Assembly (NCBI RefSeq): GCF_000331285.1
Contig: NZ_ANFX01000013.1
Location: 124,001-188,000 of the forward strand
Reading direction: 5' to 3'
DNA: 64,000 nucleotides
DNA from: Porphyrobacter sp. AAP82
Lineage (GTDB): Bacteria; Pseudomonadota; Alphaproteobacteria; Sphingomonadales; Sphingomonadaceae
Of the stretch, positions 43,620 through 53,230 are shown one piece after another; position 1 is the first letter of the stretch, and each line of letters starts with the position of its first letter. Both the position numbers and the translations under genes were made by a program. Below the pieces are notes generated by a model that had not been told where the DNA came from, did no database searches, and was given only the letters and a program-made list of their open reading frames with translations.

Positions 43620-45278
43620 TTACGCCGCCAGCCCCGGCACCGGCAATTCGCGCTCGATGCCGAGCGCGGTGAAGACGAGGTCGGTGAGACGCTCGGCCCC
43701 GCCGCTCAGGCTCATGTCGACCGGCAGCATGCCGAGTGCCGCCATCGCGCCCGCCTGGGCGCCCCCCGGCACGGCGATGATCCGCGTCATCGTCGGCGCG
43801 CGGGTCTCGACCAGCGGGGTGAGCTCGCGCGAGACATCGGTCGCCCCGGTCGCGATCACCAGCACCTGGCGGCGGTCCATCCCGATCGCGTCCCAGCTGC
43901 GCGGATCGGCGGGGTTGGCGCGGTGGACGTGGTAGCCGTCGGCGAGCGCCATCTGGAAGCGGTCGTGATCGGGCTCCAAGGCGAGGTATTCCACCGTGTT
44001 GAAGGCGAGCGCATCGGCGAGCGCGCGGCCCGCCGCGGTCATGCCGATGATGACGACCTGCGCATCGTGACCTGCCATCTTGGTGTCGGGCGGGCCCTGC
44101 CGCAGGCGGCCGGCGAGCCTGCGCCCGAGGTTGGAGACAAAGGGCGTCGCGGCAAGGCTGATCGCGATCGCGGTGACCATGGCGGAAACCAGCCGCGGTT
44201 CGGCCAGCCCGGCGACGGCGGGCAGCGCCAGCAGCACCAGCGTGAATTCGCTCCCCTGCCCGAGCAGGAAGCCCAGCTGGATCGAGCCCGGCACCGACCA
44301 GCGGTTGAGCATCGCCGCCGCGACGTTGAAGGCGCATTTGAGCGCGATCACCCCCACCGTCATCGCCACCACCAGCTGCCAGTCGCGGGCGAGCTGCGCG
44401 GGGTCGATGCCGAGGCCGACCGAGATGAAGAAGAAGCTCATGAACAGCCCGCGGAAGGCGTCGATCTCGGTCTGCACGAGGATGCGGTAGCGCGAATCCG
44501 CGACCGCCATGCCGCCAAGGAACGCACCCAGCGTCAGCGAGAGCCCCGCCATCCCCGTCGCCCACCCGGCGGCAAGCGCGATGAACAGCGCCGTGGCGGT
44601 ATAGACCTCGGTGGTGCCCGCGCGGGCGATGAGGCCGAACAGCGGCTCGGTCAGGAACCGCGCGAAGAGCACCGCGATGGCGAAAGCGGCGAGCGCCTTG
44701 GCCCCGGCGATCCCCAGTGCGGGAGCCAGAGCGCCCCCGCTCGCCAGCGCGCCGGCGGTGACCAGCAGCAGGATCGCGGCGATATCCTGGAAGATCAGGA
44801 TCGATTGCGCGGCGCGGCCCACCGGGCAGTCCTCCTGCCCCCGCTCGCGGATCAGGCCGATGACCACGGCGGTGGAGGACAGCCCCATCCCGAAGCCCGC
44901 GATCACCGCGAACATCGGCGGCAGGCCCAGCGCCCAGAACAGCGCGGCGAAGGCGCCGCCTGCGACCACCATCTGCAAGCTGCCGAAGCCGAAGATGTTG
45001 CCCGCCTCGGCGCGGATGCGGCCCAACGAGAAGTGCAGGCCGAGGTTGAACAGCAGGAGCATCACCCCCGCCTCGGCCATCGCGGCGACCACCGATCCGC
45101 TGAAATCCCCCGCCATCCCCAGCGCCGACAGACCGAGGCCCATGCCGAGATAGCCGACGATCGGATTGAGCCGCAGCGCCCGGCTGCCCAGCGCCGCGGC
45201 AATGCCGAGCCCGAGCAGCGTGATCGCCGGCTGGATCGTTGCGACCACCGAATGCGCGTCTGTCACTTCGCCCGCCAT
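43620..45278 (-). CDS. CPA2-type cation:proton antiporter with RCK domain (KefB/YbaL-like)
   Basis: About 552 residues. The N-terminal 390 residues hold around 12 membrane segments of the monovalent cation:proton antiporter-2 family (VGYLGMGLGLSALGMAG, LLLFNLGLHFSLGRIRAEAG, GMGLSSTAVVIGLIRERGQE, SILIFQDIAAILLLV, ALFIALAAGWATGMAGLSLT). The C-terminal part is a TrkA-N/RCK nucleotide-binding domain (VVIIGMTAAGRALADAL). It exports K+ or Na+ in exchange for protons and is gated by NAD(H) or similar. Start at 45278 (MAGEVTDAHSVVATIQP) follows the usual family start; the open frame further up runs into tRNA-Leu antisense and is discarded. Confidence 0.93.
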   Translation of the reverse strand: MAGEVTDAHSVVATIQPAITLLGLGIAAALGSRALRLNPIVGYLGMGLGLSALGMAGDFSGSVVAAMAEAGVMLLLFNLGLHFSLGRIRAEAGNIFGFGSLQMVVAGGAFAALFWALGLPPMFAVIAGFGMGLSSTAVVIGLIRERGQEDCPVGRAAQSILIFQDIAAILLLVTAGALASGGALAPALGIAGAKALAAFAIAVLFARFLTEPLFGLIARAGTTEVYTATALFIALAAGWATGMAGLSLTLGAFLGGMAVADSRYRILVQTEIDAFRGLFMSFFFISVGLGIDPAQLARDWQLVVAMTVGVIALKCAFNVAAAMLNRWSVPGSIQLGFLLGQGSEFTLVLLALPAVAGLAEPRLVSAMVTAIAISLAATPFVSNLGRRLAGRLRQGPPDTKMAGHDAQVVIIGMTAAGRALADALAFNTVEYLALEPDHDRFQMALADGYHVHRANPADPRSWDAIGMDRRQVLVIATGATDVSRELTPLVETRAPTMTRIIAVPGGAQAGAMAALGMLPVDMSLSGGAERLTDLVFTALGIERELPVPGLAA

Positions 45279-45400
45279 CACGCGCCCCGCTTCGAGAAGA
45301 GTGGTCCTGACTGCCGAAATGGGGCTTTGCAGCGGCGCTGGCAAGCGCGCGCGGCGGGCTCTGGCCATGGCATGGGGGTTTGTGGCAAGGCGCAAGCCAT

Positions 45401-45485
45401 GCGGGCGTGGCGGAATGGTAGACGCCGGGGACTTAAAATCCCCCGATCCTCGATCGTGCGGGTTCGAGTCCCGCCGCCCGCACCA
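45401..45485 (+). tRNA. tRNA-Leu (anticodon TAA)
   Basis: 85-base class II tRNA with encoded CCA. The acceptor stem GCGGGCG pairs with CGCCCGC, the anticodon arm GGGGA-CTTAAAA-TCCCC has anticodon TAA, a variable arm CGATCCTCGATCG follows, and the T arm GCGGG-TTCGAGT-CCCGC is intact. Confidence 0.96.
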
Positions 45486-45633
45486 CAGGCGCCTTCCGTC
45501 AGACACCCCCGTTCGCCATTATCTCGCCCTTAACGCCTTCCTGCGTAATCCTTGTGCGAAGCGTGGGGCCGGACCGTCTTGCGCATGTCTCGCCAGTGCC
45601 AGGACCAGGGGCTGTCGGGTTGGGACAACAGGC

Positions 45634-46302
45634 ATGGAACCAGCGAGCGAGCAAGCGCGCCTCGAACCTCTACCGGAACAGCCCTGCGCCGAACAGCGGG
45701 TCGCGCCGCGCTTCACGCTGCTGATCCGGGCGGCCAAGCTGGTCTCGGCCCAGGGCGAGTTCGTGTGCGTGATCCGCGACGTGTCGGAGACCGGCGTCAG
45801 CGTGCGCCTGTTCCACGCCCTGCCCTCGTGCAAGGAGTTCGCGCTGCACATGCCGGCGGGCGCGGTCTACGAAATCGCGCGGGTCTGGAACAAGGGCAAC
45901 GAGGCAGGCTTCACCTTCGCCGACAATGTCGAGGTCGAAAAGCTCGTCAACGAATCGACAGAGTATCCCAAGCGCGGCCTCCGGCTCGGGCTGTGCTTCC
46001 CGGTGACGGTGAGGATGCTCGCCGGGCAATTCGAGGCGATGGTCGAGAATTTCTCCCAGCAGGGCGCGCGGCTGAGCTGCGACCGGCTGCTGGCGATCGA
46101 CCAGAACGTGCGCATCGGCATCCCTTCGCCGGGCGGCGGCAAACCGCGCGAGGTGCGCGCGAAAGTGCGCTGGCGGCGCGACCAGCATTACGGCGTGGTG
46201 TTCGACGACACCTTCACGCTCGGCGATTTCGCACGGCTTGCCGCGCTGCTCCAGGCCCCGGCGCTGCTCGAAGAGACCGCCGCGCCCGCCTCTGCCGCCT
46301 AG
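45634..46302 (+). CDS. protein with two tandem PilZ domains
   Basis: 222 residues, cytoplasmic. The first PilZ domain (about 20-105) has RVAPRF (RxxxR) followed by DVSETGVSVRLF (DxSxxG), the two c-di-GMP-binding motifs. The second (about 112-205) starts KRGLRLGLCFPVTVRM and has NFSQQGARLSCD (NxSxxG). The first looks competent to bind c-di-GMP; the second lacks a clean RxxxR. Such proteins commonly modulate motility, exopolysaccharide or cell-cycle functions. The ATG at 45634 follows tRNA-Leu by 148 bases; the longer frame upstream is a shadow of the tRNA region. It converges with msrB, their stop codons overlapping inside one CTAG. Confidence 0.88.
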   Translation: MEPASEQARLEPLPEQPCAEQRVAPRFTLLIRAAKLVSAQGEFVCVIRDVSETGVSVRLFHALPSCKEFALHMPAGAVYEIARVWNKGNEAGFTFADNVEVEKLVNESTEYPKRGLRLGLCFPVTVRMLAGQFEAMVENFSQQGARLSCDRLLAIDQNVRIGIPSPGGGKPREVRAKVRWRRDQHYGVVFDDTFTLGDFARLAALLQAPALLEETAAPASAA

Positions 46303-46799
46303 GCCGGCACGAATTTGAGCGCCGCGCCATTGATGCAGTGGCGCTTGCCGGTCGGCTTTGGCCCATCCCCGAAGATATGGCCGAGATGCCCGCCGCAATC
46401 GGCGCAGTGCACCTCGGTGCGCGGGTAGCCGATCAGGTAGTCGGTGCTGGTGCCGACCGCCCCCTTGTCGATCGCCTGCCAGAAGCTCGGCCAGCCGGTG
46501 CCGCTGTCATACTTGGTCGCCGAGGAATAGAGCGCATTGCTGCACGCGGCGCACACGAAGGTTCCTTTCCGCTTTTCCTTGTTGAGGGCCGAGGTGAAGG
46601 CACGTTCGGTCCCGGCCTCGCGCAGCACGTAATACTGGTCGCGGGTCAGCAGCTTCTTCCACTCGGCATCGGGGCGGCCCTTGGGATAGCTCTTGGCCGC
46701 AGCGGGCGAGGCGCCGCAGGCGCTGACGAAGGGCAGCATCGCGCCGATCGCGGCGCTGGCGGTCAGCAGGCGGCGGCGGCTGAGGACGATGAGGCGCAT
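46299..46799 (-). CDS. msrB: peptide methionine sulfoxide reductase MsrB, Tat-exported lipoprotein form
   Basis: Reduces the R-form of methionine sulfoxide in proteins. 166 residues. The N-terminus has a twin-arginine motif (SRRRLLTASA) and a lipobox-like VSAC around residue 28, so it is predicted to be exported folded and possibly lipid-anchored. The MsrB domain has both zinc CxxC pairs (FVCAACSNALY, VHCADCGGHLGH), SGTGWPSFW and the catalytic Cys in RHCINGAALKF. Its envelope location mirrors MsrA at 30508, although the genes are 15 kb apart. Stop codon shares CTAG with the convergent PilZ gene. Confidence 0.95.
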   Translation of the reverse strand: MRLIVLSRRRLLTASAAIGAMLPFVSACGASPAAAKSYPKGRPDAEWKKLLTRDQYYVLREAGTERAFTSALNKEKRKGTFVCAACSNALYSSATKYDSGTGWPSFWQAIDKGAVGTSTDYLIGYPRTEVHCADCGGHLGHIFGDGPKPTGKRHCINGAALKFVPA

Positions 46800-46876
46800 G
46801 GCAGTCTCCCAAGGTGGCGGGCACGCCGCCCGCTCCCCCCTGTTACGTCGAAAACGCCCCGCAGGTTTCAGCACGC

Positions 46877-48229
46877 TCAGAAAGTGGTGATCTCGACCTC
46901 GAGCTTGCGGAAGCCGTGGACGAAGTTGGCGCGCACCCGCTCGACATCGCCCGCGACATGCACCCGCATCCGGCGCTTGTGCAACTCTTCGAGCAGCACG
47001 CGCAGCTGGAGTTCGGCAAGCCGCGCGCCGACGCAGCGGTGGATGCCGTAGCCGAAGGCGAGGTGGCGGCGCGCGTTCTCGCGGGTGATGTCGAGCTTGT
47101 CGGGGTTTGCGAAAACCTCCTCGTCGCGGTTGGCGCTGATATACCACAGCACCACCTTGTCGCCCGCCTTGATGGTCTGGCCGAACACCTCGGTATCTTG
47201 CGTGCAGGTGCGGCGCATGTGGGCGAGCGGCACCTGCATGCGCAGGATTTCCTGCACCGCATTGGGGATCAGCTCGGGATTTTCCTCGTAGGCCTTGCGC
47301 TGGTCGGGGAACTTGTCGAGCGCGTGGATGATCCCGCTCATGGTGTTGCGGGTGGTGTCGTTCCCGCCGACGATCAGCAGCACCAGATTGCCCATGAATT
47401 CCTCCGGGCTCATCTGGTTCATCGCGGGCGAGTGGATCATCATCGAGATGAGATCGCTGCCCGGCTCCTTGTCCATGGTGCGATCGATCCACAGGGTCTG
47501 GAAATAGGCCGCCATTTCCTGGAGGATGCCCCAGCGCACTTCATCGAGCGCGCGGATCGAGCCGAGTTCAGTATCGCCCGCCCAGTCGGACCAGAAGGTC
47601 AGCAAGCGGCGGTCTTCCCAGGGGAAACCGAAAAGGATCGCGAGCATGCCGGTGGTCAGCTCGATCGAGACGGTATCGACCCAGTCGAAGACTTCGCCGC
47701 GCGGCAGGCGGTCGAGCACCTCGCCGGTCCGCTGGCGGATCTCGGCCTCCATGTCGGTCATCGCCGAGGGCGTGAACTTGGGCGCGACGGTGCGGCGCTG
47801 GCCGGTGTGCTGCGGGCGGTCCATGGCGATGAACATCGGCAGCTCGCGGCGCTCGATGTTGCTGGCCGCCAGCTCCTCTTCCGAAAGGCGGTTGAGGATC
47901 GTGATCCCGCCGTGCTCCCAGCTCGACGAGAAGGTTTCGGGCAGGGCCTCGATATGCTGGATCGCCTTGTGGCCTACAATCGCCCAATAGGGGCCGAAGG
48001 GGCTTTCGGGGATCCAGTGGAGCTGGCCTGCCTTGCGCATCTCGGCGAAGACCGGCTGCCACCTGTCCTCGAAATAGATGTCCGAACGGCTGACATCCCA
48101 GGGGTGGGAATGCTTGAGGCGTTCCTCGGGATGCTCGGCGAAGTGGGCCTTCAGCGCATCGTAGGAGGAAGGCTCGCGGCGCACTTGCGGGCGCTGAATT
48201 CCGGGCGGGGTGGGGGCGATGGTGGCCAT
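46877..48229 (-). CDS. cytochrome P450, CYP153-like
   Basis: 450-residue soluble P450 monooxygenase. The heme-binding loop is FGYGIHRCVG with Cys399, the ExxR motif is EILR (327-330), and the I-helix carries GGNDTTRN (288-295). SSWEHGGITI and ELPMFIAMDRPQH, together with IHRCVGARLAELQLRVL, are close to CYP153 terminal alkane/fatty acid hydroxylases. Start at 48229 is chosen since upstream residues in frame are not protein-like. No ferredoxin gene is adjacent; a ferredoxin reductase-type flavoprotein lies at 51886. A dyad with a TTGACA box lies 62-93 bases upstream of the start. Confidence 0.9.
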   Translation of the reverse strand: MATIAPTPPGIQRPQVRREPSSYDALKAHFAEHPEERLKHSHPWDVSRSDIYFEDRWQPVFAEMRKAGQLHWIPESPFGPYWAIVGHKAIQHIEALPETFSSSWEHGGITILNRLSEEELAASNIERRELPMFIAMDRPQHTGQRRTVAPKFTPSAMTDMEAEIRQRTGEVLDRLPRGEVFDWVDTVSIELTTGMLAILFGFPWEDRRLLTFWSDWAGDTELGSIRALDEVRWGILQEMAAYFQTLWIDRTMDKEPGSDLISMMIHSPAMNQMSPEEFMGNLVLLIVGGNDTTRNTMSGIIHALDKFPDQRKAYEENPELIPNAVQEILRMQVPLAHMRRTCTQDTEVFGQTIKAGDKVVLWYISANRDEEVFANPDKLDITRENARRHLAFGYGIHRCVGARLAELQLRVLLEELHKRRMRVHVAGDVERVRANFVHGFRKLEVEITTF

Positions 48230-48290
48230 GTCTGTCTCCCGTCGGGCGGCATCTTCAAGGTGCGCCGCTCCGTGATGAGTCGCAGTCTGA

Positions 48291-48322
48291 CGCAACTGAC
48301 ACGGATGTCAATATGGGTTGCG
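48291..48322. promoter_or_regulatory. nested dyad and -35-like box upstream of the P450
   Basis: TGACA-CGGA-TGTCA (48297-48310) is a perfect inverted repeat, flanked by CGCAAC (48291-48296) and its complement GTTGCG (48317-48322). On the minus strand the right half includes TTGACA, a consensus -35 box for the P450 gene, although no good -10 lies at the right distance. A repressor or activator site is likely. Confidence 0.5.
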
Positions 48323-48521
48323 ATACGGGACCTTTTCGGCGCTTTCCTACAAGGCGCCGGCCTGACATGATCGCGGGGATGAGGCGCCCTGTCCCCTTCC
48401 CCCCGAGCCGCCCGAGGCGCAGCGCGGGGGGGTGCATCCCGGAGCCGGTTTTCGCTCCCAGGACAGTGTCTCATGTGTCTCCTACACGCGGCCTGCGGGG
48501 GTGCGCGTTTCGCCCAGCGGC

Positions 48522-49778
48522 TCAGGCGGGGGTGCGCAGGCCCTTGGCGCGCTTCTCGCGCCCCGCCCCGCCGGACTTCATGACCCGTTTGCGGAACAGC
48601 AGCGAGCCCGCCTTGACGATCCCCACCACCGCCAGCGCCTGCCAGCCGAGCGCGAGGGCGTGGGTCCACAGCTGCGGCTCCATCGCCGCGCGGGCGAGCA
48701 TCGCGAAGGGCGAGGACAGCGGGAAGGCGATCGCGGCCATCTCCATCCCCGATCCGGGCTGGTTGATGGTGTATGCAGCCAGGAAGAACACCATCAGCTG
48801 GAGCATGGTGACCGGCATCGAGAGCGTCTGCACCTCGCGCACCGAGCTCGCCATCGACCCGATCGTCAGGAACAGCGCGCCGAGCAGGAGATAGGCCATC
48901 GCAAAGTAGAGGATGCCGAGCAGGACGAACAGCGGCCAGCCGACCGCGGGTGCGGGCAGGTTCGCGATGTCGAAGCCGGTGACGCGGGTGATGACCTCGC
49001 CCGCTCCGCCGAACAGGACGAAGCCCGCGGTGCCCCACACCGCAATGCCCACGAAGGAGACCGCCAGCATCGCGAACAGCTTGCCCAAGAACACCGCGTC
49101 CATGGGGATGGCGGCAGCAAGGATCTCGATGATCTTGTTGGCCTTCTCCTCGACGAGGTTGGAGAGCACCATGCCGGCGAGCAGCATGGTCAGCAGGAAC
49201 AGCAGCATCTGCGCGATCTGGGCGGTCTGGATGCGGGTGGTGCGCTCGTCGGCGGCACTGGTCGCGACGAGGTCGGCGCTGACCGCGGGGAAGGCGGCAG
49301 GCTCGGCGGCGAGGGTGTGGCCGGCGATCAGGCCGACCGGGCCCTGCCAGCGGGCGATCTGCCCCTCGGTGCCGACCAGCTTGGGAAACTGCGGCGTGCC
49401 GGTGAGGATCGCGGCGTAGTTGCCCTGGCGCGCCTCCATGAAGGCCCGCGCGTCGAAGACGGGATCGGCGGCGGCCTGGGGGACGGGAGTGAGCCGCGGG
49501 AGCGCAAAGGGCAGCTGCGGGGCAAGGCGCTCACCCGCGGCGACCATCCTCGCGGTGTCCTCGGCGCTCATCGCGACGCCGACTTCGTAGGAGACGGCCT
49601 CGCGCTGGACCTCGCCGCCGATCGAGCCGGCCAGCCCGCCGACGATGACGGGGAACAGCGGGCCGAGCAGGAAGAACAGGAAGGCACGGGAGAACAGCAC
49701 CGCCACGAAGTCGCGGCGGGCGATGACCCAGGCGGCCTCCATGGCCGAAAGGCGGGGGCGGATCACGGTGTCGATCAT
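48522..49778 (-). CDS. ABC transporter permease, NatB-like
   Basis: 418 residues: a first membrane segment (about 24-48), a large extracytoplasmic domain (about 50-200), then five more segments from about 210 (QMLLFLLTMLLAGMVLSNLV) to about 390. The sequence VLSNLVEEKANKIIEILAAA is the signature of ABC-2 exporters of the NatB/YhaP type. It overlaps by four bases the ATP-binding gene upstream, so they form a NatAB-like exporter. Substrate unknown; NatAB in Bacillus exports Na+. Start at 49778 (MIDTVIRPRLSAMEAAWVIA) is used because the longer frame is a shadow of the ATPase gene. Confidence 0.92.
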   Translation of the reverse strand: MIDTVIRPRLSAMEAAWVIARRDFVAVLFSRAFLFFLLGPLFPVIVGGLAGSIGGEVQREAVSYEVGVAMSAEDTARMVAAGERLAPQLPFALPRLTPVPQAAADPVFDARAFMEARQGNYAAILTGTPQFPKLVGTEGQIARWQGPVGLIAGHTLAAEPAAFPAVSADLVATSAADERTTRIQTAQIAQMLLFLLTMLLAGMVLSNLVEEKANKIIEILAAAIPMDAVFLGKLFAMLAVSFVGIAVWGTAGFVLFGGAGEVITRVTGFDIANLPAPAVGWPLFVLLGILYFAMAYLLLGALFLTIGSMASSVREVQTLSMPVTMLQLMVFFLAAYTINQPGSGMEMAAIAFPLSSPFAMLARAAMEPQLWTHALALGWQALAVVGIVKAGSLLFRKRVMKSGGAGREKRAKGLRTPA

Positions 49779-50800
49779 GCGCCCGTCTCCTCGCTGTCGG
49801 CGGCAAGCTGGCGCGCGGCGGCCTCGCCCGCGATGGCGACGAAGGCGTCGTGCAAGCCAGCGCGCTCGATCGAGAGCGAGAGGATCCCCGCCTCGCCTTC
49901 GATCAGCCCCTTGAGGAGCGGCTCGATGCCGCTCTCGGGCAGCGGGAAGTGGAAGAAGTCGCCATTGCGGCGGGTCTCGGGCGGGAGAGCGGCAAGCCAC
50001 GCGCCCTCGCGCGCGCGGGTCTCGAGCCGGACCTGCGCCGGGATGCGGTCGCGCGCCGCCTCGACGCTGCCGGCGTATGGCACCTTGCCCCCGGCGATGA
50101 TCGCCACGCCCTCGCACAGGCGCTCGGCATGGTGGATGACGTGGGTGGAGAAGATCACCGTGACGCCGTCGTCGGCGAGCGCGCGGATCATCATCTCGAG
50201 CTTGCCCTGGTTGATCGCATCGAGGCCCGAGAAGGGCTCGTCGAGCACCACCAGCCGGGGTTCGTGGACCAGCGTGCCGAGCAGCTGGACGGTCTGGGCC
50301 ATGCCCTTGGAAAGCTGGCGGATCTGGCGATCTGCCGCGTGGGCGAGGCCGTGACGTTCAAGCAGCGCCACGGCGCGCTTGCGGCCCTCCTTCAAGGGCA
50401 GGCCCCGCAATGCGCCCATGAAGGCGATCGCCTCGATGCACTTCATCGAGGGGTAGAGCCCGCGCTCTTCGGGCAGGTAGCCGATCAGCCGGCCGATGTC
50501 GTGCGGGCGGTCATGTCCGAACACACGGCGCACGCCCGCGTCGGGGTCGATGATGCCGAGCAGCATCCGCAAGGTCGTGGTCTTGCCCGCGCCATTGGGG
50601 CCGAGAATCCCGTAGATCGCGCCCTCGGGCACCGAGATGTCGACCCCGTCCACCGCGCGTGTGCCGTCAAAGCTCTTGACCAGCCCGCGCGCCTCGATTG
50701 CGAGCGGACGGCCATCGGCCGGAACGGCGCTGAAGCGCGCCCCCTGAATGTCCGGCCTGTCATTGCCCGCCGCCATATGATCGCTTACCGCCATGTCCAT
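49775..50800 (-). CDS. ABC transporter ATP-binding protein, NatA-like
   Basis: 341 residues. Walker A is GPNGAGKTTTLRML, the signature is RQLSKGMAQTVQLL, Walker B is RLVVLDEPFSGLDAINQGK and the H loop is FSTHVIHH. The C-terminal 100 residues form the DUF4162-type tail common in this exporter family. It powers the permease encoded immediately downstream. Two ATGs six bases apart (50800 and 50794) could start it. It is divergent from queG with a gap of 46 bases. Confidence 0.95.
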   Translation of the reverse strand: MDMAVSDHMAAGNDRPDIQGARFSAVPADGRPLAIEARGLVKSFDGTRAVDGVDISVPEGAIYGILGPNGAGKTTTLRMLLGIIDPDAGVRRVFGHDRPHDIGRLIGYLPEERGLYPSMKCIEAIAFMGALRGLPLKEGRKRAVALLERHGLAHAADRQIRQLSKGMAQTVQLLGTLVHEPRLVVLDEPFSGLDAINQGKLEMMIRALADDGVTVIFSTHVIHHAERLCEGVAIIAGGKVPYAGSVEAARDRIPAQVRLETRAREGAWLAALPPETRRNGDFFHFPLPESGIEPLLKGLIEGEAGILSLSIERAGLHDAFVAIAGEAAARQLAADSEETGA

Positions 50801-50846
50801 GGCATACGCGGTTAGCGGACAGGATTAAACGGGAGCCTCTCCAGAC

Positions 50847-51902
50847 ATGGTTAATGCCCCCGCAACTCTTGCCGCCAGGGTGCACGCGCAGGCGCTTGGT
50901 CAGGGCTTCGCGGTGTGCGGGTTCGCTTCGGCCGCCGAAGACCCGCTGCGCTCGGAGCGCCTCGAGCAGTGGCTGGGCGAAGGGCACCACGGGTCGATGG
51001 AGTGGATGCAGGCGCGCCGCGATCACCGCCGCTCGCCGCAGGGGCTGTGGCCCGAGGCGAAGAGCGTCATCGCATTGGGCATGAGTTACGCCCCGGCGCA
51101 TGATCCGCTGGCGCTGGAGGGCTCGCAAGCCCACGCGCGCATCTCGGTCTATGCGCAAGGCAGGGACTACCACGATGTGGTAAAGAAGCGCCTGAAGGCG
51201 CTCGCCCGCTGGCTGGTGGAAGAGGTTCCGGGCGCCGGTGTGAAAGTCTTTGTCGATACCGCGCCGGTGATGGAAAAGCCGCTCGGCGAGGCGGCAGGGA
51301 TCGGCTGGCAGGGCAAGCACACCAACCTCGTCAGCCCCACCCACGGCAGCTGGCTGTTCCTGGGCGCGATCTACACCACCCTCGATCTGGCCCCGGCCGA
51401 GCCGCACCGCGACCAATGCGGGAGCTGCCGCGCCTGTCTCGACGCCTGCCCGACGGGCGCCTTCCCCGCGCCCTACCGCCTCGATGCACGGCGCTGCATT
51501 TCCTACCTCACCATCGAGCACAAGGGGCCGGTGGACGAGGACCTGCGCGCCGGGATCGGCAACCGCATCTATGGCTGCGACGATTGCCTTGCGGTGTGCC
51601 CGTGGAACAAGTTTGCTTCGCAAGCGCAGGCTTGCCGCGAATTCCTCCCCCGCGCCGAACTGGTCGCCCCGCGGCCGGGCGAGTTGCTGGCGCTGGACGA
51701 TGCGGGCTTCCGCGCGCTGTTTGCGGGCTCGCCGATCAAGCGCATCGGGCGCGACCGGTTTGTGCGCAACTGCCTCTATGCGGCGGGCAATAGCGGGAAC
51801 CGGGCGCTGGCGGCCCAGGTCGAGGCGCTCACCCTCGACCCCGATCCGGTGGTGGCCGATGCGGCCGCTTGGGCGCTCGCGCGGCTCAGATCAGATCCTT
51901 GA
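50847..51902 (+). CDS. queG: epoxyqueuosine reductase
   Basis: Last step of queuosine synthesis: cobalamin-dependent reduction of epoxyqueuosine in tRNA. 351 residues. An N-terminal cobalamin-binding region ([60 protein letters not shown]) is followed by two [4Fe-4S] clusters: [17 protein letters not shown] and [14 protein letters not shown] short HEAT-like C-terminus ends the protein. Other queuosine genes are absent. It converges with the flavoprotein gene at 51886, with 17 bases of overlap. Confidence 0.97.
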   Translation: MVNAPATLAARVHAQALGQGFAVCGFASAAEDPLRSERLEQWLGEGHHGSMEWMQARRDHRRSPQGLWPEAKSVIALGMSYAPAHDPLALEGSQAHARISVYAQGRDYHDVVKKRLKALARWLVEEVPGAGVKVFVDTAPVMEKPLGEAAGIGWQGKHTNLVSPTHGSWLFLGAIYTTLDLAPAEPHRDQCGSCRACLDACPTGAFPAPYRLDARRCISYLTIEHKGPVDEDLRAGIGNRIYGCDDCLAVCPWNKFASQAQACREFLPRAELVAPRPGELLALDDAGFRALFAGSPIKRIGRDRFVRNCLYAAGNSGNRALAAQVEALTLDPDPVVADAAAWALARLRSDP

Positions 51903-53142
51903 GCGCCACCTCGGGATCGGCCAGCAGCGCCGGGTCGATCCGGCCGCAGCCGCTTTCCAGCAGCTTCCTTGCCTGGACATAGTCCTTCATCGTCCCCACG
52001 CAGTCGAACGCGATCGGCTTTCCGCCTTTCAGATAGACCACGGTGAACTTGCGGCTGTCGGGATCGCCGCGCACCAGAGTCTGGTCGAAGCCGAGACTGA
52101 GCCCTGCGGTCTGGAGCTTGAGGTCATACTGGTTCGACCAGAACCACGGCAGCGCGTGATAGGGCTCCTTCTCGCCCATGATCGCGCGGGCGACCGTATT
52201 CGCCATGTCGTGCGCGTTCTGGACCGATTCGAGGCGGATCACCGCGCCATCGGCGAAAGGGTTGGCGTGCGCGGCGCAGTCGCCGATCGCGTAGATATCG
52301 TCGAGCGTGGTGCGACAGCAGAAATCGACATCGACGCCGTTCGATCCGGCCGCCCCGGCCGCGATCAGCGGCGCGACCGCAGGCACGATGCCGATGCCGA
52401 CGATCACCATGTCGCAGGGCACCTCCTCACCGCTGTCGAGGCGGACGCCGGTGACCTTGCCCTCGGCCTCGCCCAGCACCGCATGGACGCCGGCCCCGAG
52501 CCGGATGTCGACGCCCTGGCGGCGGTGCTCATGGGCGTAGAAGTCCGACAGCGCCTCGCCGGCCACCCGCGCGAGCAGGCGGGGGAGCATTTCGACCAGC
52601 ACCACCTCGCACCCCAACTTGCGCAGCACCGCCGCCGCTTCCAGCCCGATATAGCCGCCGCCGATCACCACCGCGCGGCTGGCCCCGTCCGCCAGCGCCT
52701 GCATCATCGCATCGGCATCGCGCTTGTCGCGGACGTAGAACACTTGCCGAAGCACCGCGCCGGGCACCGGCAGCCGGCGCGGATCGCCGCCGCCCGACCA
52801 GATCAGCTTGCGATAGGTCACCCGCCCGCCGTCCGACAGGCTCAGCGTGCGCCGCACCGGATCGATCGCGGTCACCGCAGCGCCGAGGCGCAATGCAATG
52901 TCCTTTTCCGCCCAGAATTTTTCCGGCCGGATCATGATCCGTTCGAAGCCCTTGTCCCCGGCGAGATACTCCTTGGACAGCGGAGGGCGCTCGTAGGGGG
53001 GCGCATCGTCACGGCCGATCATCATGATCGAACCCTCGTGCCCGTGCTGGCGCAAGGCGATCGCCGCCTGCGCCCCGCCATGGCCGGTGCCGACGATCAC
53101 GACGTCGGCGTGATCGGGCGCGTGGCTGTGATTGGATACCAT
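51886..53142 (-). CDS. FAD-dependent NAD(P)H:ferredoxin reductase-like protein
   Basis: 418 residues. FAD-binding [20 protein letters not shown] at the N-terminus, NAD-binding [20 protein letters not shown] in the middle, and the second FAD motif [16 protein letters not shown]. This is the ThcD/PdR type, which transfers electrons from NADH to a [2Fe-2S] ferredoxin for P450s or dioxygenases. A CYP153-like P450 is encoded 3.7 kb away on the same strand, but no ferredoxin is between them. ATG at 53142 is the family start; the open frame further upstream overlaps the glutamate dehydrogenase gene and is discarded. Confidence 0.92.
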   Translation of the reverse strand: MVSNHSHAPDHADVVIVGTGHGGAQAAIALRQHGHEGSIMMIGRDDAPPYERPPLSKEYLAGDKGFERIMIRPEKFWAEKDIALRLGAAVTAIDPVRRTLSLSDGGRVTYRKLIWSGGGDPRRLPVPGAVLRQVFYVRDKRDADAMMQALADGASRAVVIGGGYIGLEAAAVLRKLGCEVVLVEMLPRLLARVAGEALSDFYAHEHRRQGVDIRLGAGVHAVLGEAEGKVTGVRLDSGEEVPCDMVIVGIGIVPAVAPLIAAGAAGSNGVDVDFCCRTTLDDIYAIGDCAAHANPFADGAVIRLESVQNAHDMANTVARAIMGEKEPYHALPWFWSNQYDLKLQTAGLSLGFDQTLVRGDPDSRKFTVVYLKGGKPIAFDCVGTMKDYVQARKLLESGCGRIDPALLADPEVALKDLI

Positions 53143-53230
53143 GACCTGTCTTGTGCCCCTCCGGCTGGTTGCGGCCCTTGATGTGGCGCAAATTGCCGGA
53201 GGGTCAAGCTGGAGGATTGGATACCGGCGC

